A stretch of DNA of 34,919 nt. Source: an uncultured Zetaproteobacteria bacterium (lineage in GTDB: Bacteria; Pseudomonadota; Zetaproteobacteria; Mariprofundales; Mariprofundaceae). Both the position numbers and the translations under genes were made by a program. This document shows positions 29,232-34,919 of the stretch, piece by piece (position 1 is the first letter of the stretch; each line of letters opens with the position of its first letter). The stretch lies in the NCBI GenBank assembly GCA_947311495.1, contig CAMZLG010000138.1, positions 1-34,919 of the forward strand, read 5' to 3'. The notes under the pieces were generated by a model, which saw nothing but the letters and a program-made list of their open reading frames with translations, was not told the origin of the DNA and searched no databases.

Positions 29232-29276
29232 ACTTATTCCGCAGTGAAAATAAGTTTATCAAACCAACGATAAACT
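29232..29276. repeat. Two overlapping inverted repeats between the MarR operon and gltB
   Basis: Repeat one: perfect seven-base arms acttatt (29232-29238) and aataagt (29249-29255). Repeat two: perfect eight-base arms agtttatc (29253-29260) and gataaact (29269-29276) around an eight-base spacer. They share the aagt at 29252-29255. They look like binding sites for dimeric regulators, possibly of gltBD, and end just upstream of the candidate gltB -35. Confidence 0.45.
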
Positions 29277-29280
29277 AGCG

Positions 29281-29309
29281 ATGACAAACCCATTCAAATT
29301 CGTTATCCT
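29281..29309 (+). promoter_or_regulatory. Candidate gltB promoter
   Basis: ATGACA (29281-29286), a 17-base spacer and TATCCT (29304-29309) form a moderate sigma-70-type match; transcription from about 29316 would leave a leader of about 50 bases before the gltB ATG. Each hexamer matches consensus at four of six positions. Confidence 0.35.
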
Positions 29310-29366
29310 GCGCAACCTTTTAAATCAGATATAAAAGAGTGATAAGTTTTCGAATTGGAGTTGCTA

Positions 29367-32300
29367 ATGACGCAAATGCCGAAAAAGCAAGGGTTATACA
29401 ACCCTCAACAAGAACATGATGCATGTGGTGTAGGTTTTGTTGCACACATTAAGAATCAAAAAAGCCATGATATTGTAGAGAAGGGTCTAGAAATTTTACT
29501 TCGCTTAACGCATCGTGGTGCTGCTGGTGCTGACCCCCGTGAAGGTGATGGTGCTGGTATCCTGATTCAAATTCCTGACGACTTTTTCCAAGCCATTGCT
29601 CCCGATTCGGATATTACTTTGCCTGCCGCTGGTGAATATGGTGTCGGCATGGTTTTCTTGCCACAAGATGACACGCATCGCGCAGCTTGCGAAAAAATCA
29701 TTGAAGATACGATTATTGCTGAAGGTCAAACAGTTTTGGGCTGGCGTGATGTTCCCGTGGATGCAATCCATGCAGACTTACCTGAAAGTGTGTTGGCTTG
29801 TGAACCAGTCTCCCGCCAAATCTTTGTCGGCAAAGGCTCCAACTGCGCTGACCAACAAGCCTTTGAGCGCAAGCTGTTTGTTATTCGTAAAATCTTTGAA
29901 AATGCAATTGAGGATAAAGCTTTTGATGATAAAGCCAAGTTTTATGTCAATTCATTATCCACGCGCACCATCGTATATAAAGGTATGTTTTTATCGCATC
30001 AAGTGGGTGCGTATTTTACCGACTTATCCGATGCACGCATGAAATCAGCCTTGGCATTGGTGCATCAACGCTTCTCTACCAACACTTTCCCATCATGGGA
30101 GTTGGCTCATCCTTTCCGCATGGTGGCGCACAATGGCGAAATCAACACAGTTCGCGGCAACATCAACTGGATGAATGCACGTCGCCATTCTATGAAATCT
30201 AAATATTTGGGTGCTGACCTTGATAAAGTGTGGCCTTTGATTCCTGAAAACCAATCCGACACCGCATGTTTTGATAATGCGCTTGAGTTGTTGGTGATGG
30301 GCGGTTACTCACTCACCCACGCAGCTATGCTTTTGATTCCAGAAGCTTGGGCTGGCAATGATTTGATGAATAAAAAACGCAAAGCATTTTATGAGCATCA
30401 TGCAGCACTTATGGAGCCTTGGGATGGCCCAGCGGCTGTTGCATTTACCGATGGTGTTCAAATCGGTGCCACACTGGATAGGAATGGACTTCGCCCTGCA
30501 CGTTATTTGATTACCGATGATGATTTGGTGGTGATGGCATCTGAAATGGGTGTTTTGGATATCCCTGAAGAGAAAATCATCAAGAAATGGCGTTTACAAC
30601 CGGGTAAAATGTTCCTGATTGATTTGGAGAAAGGTCAAATCATTGATGATGAAACCATCAAAAATGAATTGGCAGACGAACAGGACTACGCCAAAATTTT
30701 AGCTGAAACACAAATTCAAATTGAAGATTTGGATGCGGATGTTGAAGTTGCCCAACCTGACCATGATACCTTGCTGCATAAACAACAAGCCTTTGGTTAC
30801 ACCAAAGAAAACTTGAAATTCTTAATGGAACCCATGGCAGTCTCTGGCATGGAAGCCACGGGTTCTATGGGCAACGATACGCCTCACGCTGTGTTGTCTA
30901 ACCGTGCGAAACCATTGTACAACTATTTCCGTCAGTTGTTTGCTCAAGTCACCAACCCACCCATTGACCCGATTCGTGAAGAAATGGTGATGAGTTTAAC
31001 CTCATTTATTGGTCCCAACCCTAATTTATTGGGATTGGGTGAGGATAAACCAAGCTTACGTTTGGAAGTGCATCAACCTATCCTTAGCAACTACGATTTG
31101 GAAAAAATTCGTCATATCCATGCAACCACAGATGGTAAATTCCGTACCGTGACTTTATCCATGTGTTACCCCGCAGACTCAGGGGCTGCAGGCATGGGTG
31201 TTGCCATTGAAAGCTTATGCAAACAAGCTGAACGGTCAGTCTTGGATAAGTTTAATATCATCATTTTATCTGACCGCGATATGGACGAGCAACATATCCC
31301 TATTCCTGCTTTGCTTGCCACATCTGCTGTGCATCAGCATTTGATTAAAAAAGGTTTGCGCGTGGAAACTGGGCTTGTGATTGAAACCGGTTCTGCTCGT
31401 GAAACCCAGCATTTTGCAACACTTGCAGGTTTTGGTGCAGAAGCTGTGAACCCATACCTTGCCTTTGAAACATTGATTGATATGCACAATTGCGGGCATT
31501 TACCCGGTGACTTGGATGAAGCAGCAGCAGTTGCCAACTTTATTAAAGCTGTGGGTAAAGGTTTATACAAAGTCATGTCCAAGATGGGCATTTCTACCTA
31601 TCAATCGTATTGTGGTGCGCAAATCTTTGAAGCATTTGGCTTGTCTTCTGCATTTGTTGATAAATATTTTACAGGCACTGCCACCCAAATCGAAGGCATT
31701 GGCTTGGATGAAGTTGCCAAAGAAGCTGTCATGCGTCATCAGCTTGCTTATGGAAACTCATTGATTCATAAGAAAATGTTGGATGTTGGTGGTGAATATG
31801 AATGGCGTGTGCGCGGTGAGCAACATGCGCTCACCCCTGAAACTATTGCCAAGTTGCAACATGCCGTACGCACCAACAATTATACATTATACAAAGAATT
31901 TGCAGGCATCATCAATAACCAAAAAGGACGTTTGGTTACACTGCGTAGTTTGTTTAAATTCAACAAAGGAAAGTCTATTTCCATTGATGAAGTTGAACCT
32001 GCAACCAATATTGTAAAACGCTTTGCCACAGGTGCCATGTCGTTTGGCTCGATTTCACACGAAGCACACAGTACGTTAGCTATTGCCATGAATCGCTTGG
32101 GTGGTAAGTCCAACACAGGTGAAGGTGGTGAAGAAGTTGCACGATTCACCCCACTTGCGAACGGTGATTCCATGCGTTCTGCGATTAAACAAGTCGCTTC
32201 CGGTCGCTTTGGTGTCACGGCTGAATATTTGGCAAACGCCGATCAAATTCAAATCAAGATGGCGCAAGGCGCAAAACCTGGTGAAGGTGGGCAACTGCCA

Positions 32301-33965
32301 GGACATAAAGTGGATGAACGTATTGGTAAAGTGCGCCACTCCACACCGGGTGTGGGTTTGATTTCTCCGCCGCCGCATCATGATATTTATTCCATTGAAG
32401 ATTTGGCACAGCTAATTTTCGACCTTAAAAATACCAATACCGACGCTGATATTTCAGTGAAATTGGTATCTGAAATTGGTGTAGGTACAGTTGCAGCGGG
32501 TGTGGTTAAAGCACATGCCGACCATGTGGTGATTGCAGGTCACGACGGTGGCACAGGAGCTTCCCCACTGACTTCCATTAAATATGCAGGTTCGGCTTGG
32601 GAAGTTGGTTTAGCTGAAACACAACAAACTCTGCTCTTGAACCGTTTGCGTAGTCGCACACGTTTGCAAGCTGATGGACAAATGCGTACTGGTCGAGATG
32701 TTGCGATTGCAGCCCTTTTGGGTGCTGATGAAGTGGCATTTGGTACGATTGCCTTGATTGCAGAAGGTTGTGTCATGATGCGTAAATGTCATTTGAATAC
32801 CTGCCCTGTGGGTGTTGCCACACAAGATGCGGAATTGCGCAAGAAATTCGTGGGTAAACCTGAAGATGTGGTCAATTACTTCATGTATGTGGCTGAGGAA
32901 ACCCGTGAAATCATGGCTAAACTTGGTTTTAGAACCTTTGATGAGATGGTTGGACGTGTGGACATGTTGGACACCGATGATGCTGTGCGTCACTGGAAGT
33001 CTGAGGGCATTGATTTATCGCCAATTTTCCATCAAGTGGAATCTGAAGACCATAAATCACACAACCAAGCCCAAAACCATGGCTTGGATAAACTGATTGA
33101 TAACAAATTGATTGCAGAAGCAAAACCTGCTTTGGACAACAAAACACCTGTGGTCATTGATACCGACATTTGCAATGTTGACCGCAGCTTTGGCACCATG
33201 CTTTCAGGCAAAGTTGCCAAAACATTTGGTCATGCTGGGTTACCAGAAGATACCATTGTCATCAATGCCAAAGGTACTGCGGGGCAATCCTTGGGCGCAT
33301 GGTTAGCGCGTGGTGTATTCATCAACCTTGTTGGTATTGGTAATGACTATGTAGGTAAAGGTTTATCGGGTGGTCGCATCAGCATTCGACCACCAGAAGA
33401 AACCCCAATTCGAGCTGAAGAAAACAGCATTGTGGGTAACACAGTTCTGTTTGGTGCAGTGGATGGTGAAGCCTATTTCAACGGTATTGCAGGCGAACGT
33501 TTTGCCGTACGCAACTCTGGTGCTGTCGCCGTTGTTGAAGGTGTGGGTGACCATGGCTGCGAATATATGACAGGTGGTACGATTGCGATTTTGGGTGAAA
33601 CAGGGCGTAACTTTGCCGCAGGCATGTCTGGCGGTATGGCTTATGTGTTTGATGCATCTGGCGCATTTGCAAGCCGTTGCAACAAGGCGCAAGTTGCTTT
33701 GGAGAAAGTTGAAGGTTCTGCATCAGCTCATCAAACAAGCGAGGAGCTAAACATTGAGCACAGCATTGACCAAAATGATGCGCAAACATTGTTTAACATG
33801 ATTTCTCGCCATGTGCATTACACCAACTCAGCGCGAGGCAAAGAAATTTTAGACAACTGGGAAGCTTCATTGGCTAAGTTCGTTAAAGTCATGCCAGTGG
33901 ATTACAAACGCGCACTTGCAGAGCGCAAAACACAAGCAACATCTGAGGAGACTACTCATGGGTAA
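29367..33965 (+). CDS. gltB: Glutamate synthase (NADPH) large subunit
   Basis: Alpha subunit of GOGAT: hydrolyses glutamine and transfers the ammonia to 2-oxoglutarate to make glutamate. The ATG at 29367 is preferred over an in-frame TTG at 29355 because GGAG (29357-29360) lies six bases before it. The 1532 residues are full length. Cys20 in HDACGVGF is the amidotransferase nucleophile, implying removal of a 19-residue propeptide. Then come the amidotransferase domain (to about 430), central domain, FMN-binding synthase domain with [10 protein letters not shown] and [10 protein letters not shown], the 3Fe-4S cysteines C1135, C1141 and C1146 (C-x5-C-x4-C), and the C-terminal beta-helix with repeated glycine motifs. 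It overlaps gltD by eight bases. Confidence 0.98.
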   Translation: MTQMPKKQGLYNPQQEHDACGVGFVAHIKNQKSHDIVEKGLEILLRLTHRGAAGADPREGDGAGILIQIPDDFFQAIAPDSDITLPAAGEYGVGMVFLPQDDTHRAACEKIIEDTIIAEGQTVLGWRDVPVDAIHADLPESVLACEPVSRQIFVGKGSNCADQQAFERKLFVIRKIFENAIEDKAFDDKAKFYVNSLSTRTIVYKGMFLSHQVGAYFTDLSDARMKSALALVHQRFSTNTFPSWELAHPFRMVAHNGEINTVRGNINWMNARRHSMKSKYLGADLDKVWPLIPENQSDTACFDNALELLVMGGYSLTHAAMLLIPEAWAGNDLMNKKRKAFYEHHAALMEPWDGPAAVAFTDGVQIGATLDRNGLRPARYLITDDDLVVMASEMGVLDIPEEKIIKKWRLQPGKMFLIDLEKGQIIDDETIKNELADEQDYAKILAETQIQIEDLDADVEVAQPDHDTLLHKQQAFGYTKENLKFLMEPMAVSGMEATGSMGNDTPHAVLSNRAKPLYNYFRQLFAQVTNPPIDPIREEMVMSLTSFIGPNPNLLGLGEDKPSLRLEVHQPILSNYDLEKIRHIHATTDGKFRTVTLSMCYPADSGAAGMGVAIESLCKQAERSVLDKFNIIILSDRDMDEQHIPIPALLATSAVHQHLIKKGLRVETGLVIETGSARETQHFATLAGFGAEAVNPYLAFETLIDMHNCGHLPGDLDEAAAVANFIKAVGKGLYKVMSKMGISTYQSYCGAQIFEAFGLSSAFVDKYFTGTATQIEGIGLDEVAKEAVMRHQLAYGNSLIHKKMLDVGGEYEWRVRGEQHALTPETIAKLQHAVRTNNYTLYKEFAGIINNQKGRLVTLRSLFKFNKGKSISIDEVEPATNIVKRFATGAMSFGSISHEAHSTLAIAMNRLGGKSNTGEGGEEVARFTPLANGDSMRSAIKQVASGRFGVTAEYLANADQIQIKMAQGAKPGEGGQLPGHKVDERIGKVRHSTPGVGLISPPPHHDIYSIEDLAQLIFDLKNTNTDADISVKLVSEIGVGTVAAGVVKAHADHVVIAGHDGGTGASPLTSIKYAGSAWEVGLAETQQTLLLNRLRSRTRLQADGQMRTGRDVAIAALLGADEVAFGTIALIAEGCVMMRKCHLNTCPVGVATQDAELRKKFVGKPEDVVNYFMYVAEETREIMAKLGFRTFDEMVGRVDMLDTDDAVRHWKSEGIDLSPIFHQVESEDHKSHNQAQNHGLDKLIDNKLIAEAKPALDNKTPVVIDTDICNVDRSFGTMLSGKVAKTFGHAGLPEDTIVINAKGTAGQSLGAWLARGVFINLVGIGNDYVGKGLSGGRISIRPPEETPIRAEENSIVGNTVLFGAVDGEAYFNGIAGERFAVRNSGAVAVVEGVGDHGCEYMTGGTIAILGETGRNFAAGMSGGMAYVFDASGAFASRCNKAQVALEKVEGSASAHQTSEELNIEHSIDQNDAQTLFNMISRHVHYTNSARGKEILDNWEASLAKFVKVMPVDYKRALAERKTQATSEETTHG

Positions 33966-34919
33966 ACCAACAGGGTTCAAAGAATTTGAACGTCAAAACC
34001 TTAGCTACGCACCTGTTGCAGAGCGTGTTGTTCATTTTAAAGAATTTTCAAAGCTCCCGTCTGATGATGATTTAAAAACCCAAGGTGCGCGCTGTATGGA
34101 TTGCGGTATTCCATTTTGTCATAACGGTTGCCCCGTTAATAACATCATCCCTGATTGGAATGATTTGGTTTACCACTCGCAATGGCAAGAAGCCCTGGAT
34201 GTACTGCATTCCACCAATAACTTTCCTGAGTTTACAGGGCGCATTTGCCCTGCCCCTTGCGAAGAAGCATGCACGGTCAACTTGATTGGTGATGCAGTGA
34301 CCATTAAAAACATTGAATTGGCGATTGTTGAAAAAGGTTTTGAAAATAATTGGATAAAGCCTGAACCTGCTGAACAAAAAACAGGCAAAAATATTGCTAT
34401 TGTTGGTTCAGGACCTGCGGGTATGGCATGTGCGCAACAACTGGCGCGTGTGGGGCATGATGTTGTTCTTTTTGAAAAAGAAAATCGCATTGGTGGTTTG
34501 ATGCGTTATGGCATTCCAAACTTTAAGTTTGATAAAGCCGTGATTGACCGTCGTATGGCACAAATGGAAGCAGAAGGTGTGGAGTTCCGTGTCAACCAAC
34601 ATATTGGTGTGGATATTCCTGCAAAATCATTGCTTACTGAATTTGATGCTGTTGTTTTGACAGGTGGTGCTGAAAAACCGCGTGACTTACCGATTGAAGG
34701 TCGTGATTTCACTGGCATTCATTTTGCCATGGAATTACTCACCAAAAATACCAAACGTGTGCTTGGTGATGATATTCCTGAAGATGAATTTGTTTCAGCT
34801 AAAGGTAAACATGTGGTGGTGATTGGTGGTGGTGATACAGGTTCGGATTGTATTGGCACATCCAACCGCCATGGTGCAACATCCATCACTCAACTTGAAA
34901 TCATGCCAGCACCGCCTGA
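33958..34919 (+). CDS. gltD: Glutamate synthase (NADPH) small subunit (partial, cut at right edge)
   Basis: Beta subunit that passes electrons from NADPH through FAD and 4Fe-4S clusters to GltB. The first 320 residues are present and the frame is open at the window end, so the C-terminal third is missing. Visible are the N-terminal cluster cysteines [13 protein letters not shown] (C46, C49, C54, C58) and CPAPCEEAC (C97, C101, C105), the FAD motif GSGPAG (150-155), GGLMRYGIP, and the second dinucleotide fold [13 protein letters not shown]. The ATG lies within the last codons of gltB, so the two are translationally coupled. Confidence 0.97.
   Translation, partial: MGKPTGFKEFERQNLSYAPVAERVVHFKEFSKLPSDDDLKTQGARCMDCGIPFCHNGCPVNNIIPDWNDLVYHSQWQEALDVLHSTNNFPEFTGRICPAPCEEACTVNLIGDAVTIKNIELAIVEKGFENNWIKPEPAEQKTGKNIAIVGSGPAGMACAQQLARVGHDVVLFEKENRIGGLMRYGIPNFKFDKAVIDRRMAQMEAEGVEFRVNQHIGVDIPAKSLLTEFDAVVLTGGAEKPRDLPIEGRDFTGIHFAMELLTKNTKRVLGDDIPEDEFVSAKGKHVVVIGGGDTGSDCIGTSNRHGATSITQLEIMPAPP

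Overview
The window is ordinary chromosome of a Gram-negative, probably autotrophic proteobacterium. Lipid-anchored and outer-membrane proteins, type II secretion and periplasmic cytochrome c are all present. A block of glycolytic and Calvin-cycle enzymes includes a Calvin-type class II aldolase, a GlpX-type bisphosphatase and a transketolase. The AT-leaning composition and this gene mix would fit a Zetaproteobacterium (Mariprofundus-like iron oxidiser), but that placement is an inference; no RuBisCO or 16S gene is present to test it.

Layout. From 1 to 20811 every gene lies on the minus strand, so it is best read from high to low coordinates. First come tRNA-Leu and then the proteostasis block tig-clpP-clpX-lon-hupB, with stop/start overlaps between tig, clpP and clpX. 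Next are tRNA-Val and tRNA-Asp, then the ribosome-maturation gene darP. Central carbon metabolism follows as two apparent transcription units, glpX-tkt-gap and pgk-pyk-fba, each ending in a good intrinsic terminator. After these come a WbpM/CapD-type nucleotide-sugar dehydratase translationally coupled to priA, an unknown outer-membrane barrel, and gspC, which runs off the left edge.

From 20958 to 22499 a plus-strand gene encodes an M48 metalloprotease lipoprotein with TPR repeats. It converges on a tightly packed seven-gene minus-strand operon (29167 down to 22496): MarR regulator, small four-helix membrane protein, LolA-like periplasmic protein, MMPL/RND exporter, DUF1302-like outer-membrane barrel, di-heme cytochrome c, and a DUF3565-DUF1971 (YeaR-like) protein. 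This is the least ordinary part of the window. It looks like a trans-envelope transport machine combined with a redox or nitrosative-stress module under its own MarR switch. Divergent from it is gltBD (glutamate synthase), with gltD cut by the right edge.

How the genes work together. The GlpX/Tkt/Gap/Pgk/Fba set supplies most of the regenerative steps of the Calvin cycle and the shared glycolytic steps, while Pyk drains carbon to pyruvate. GltBD supplies glutamate. Tig, ClpXP and Lon handle folding and proteolysis; lon has a sigma-32-like promoter candidate. No phage, insertion sequence, CRISPR array or integration scar was seen.
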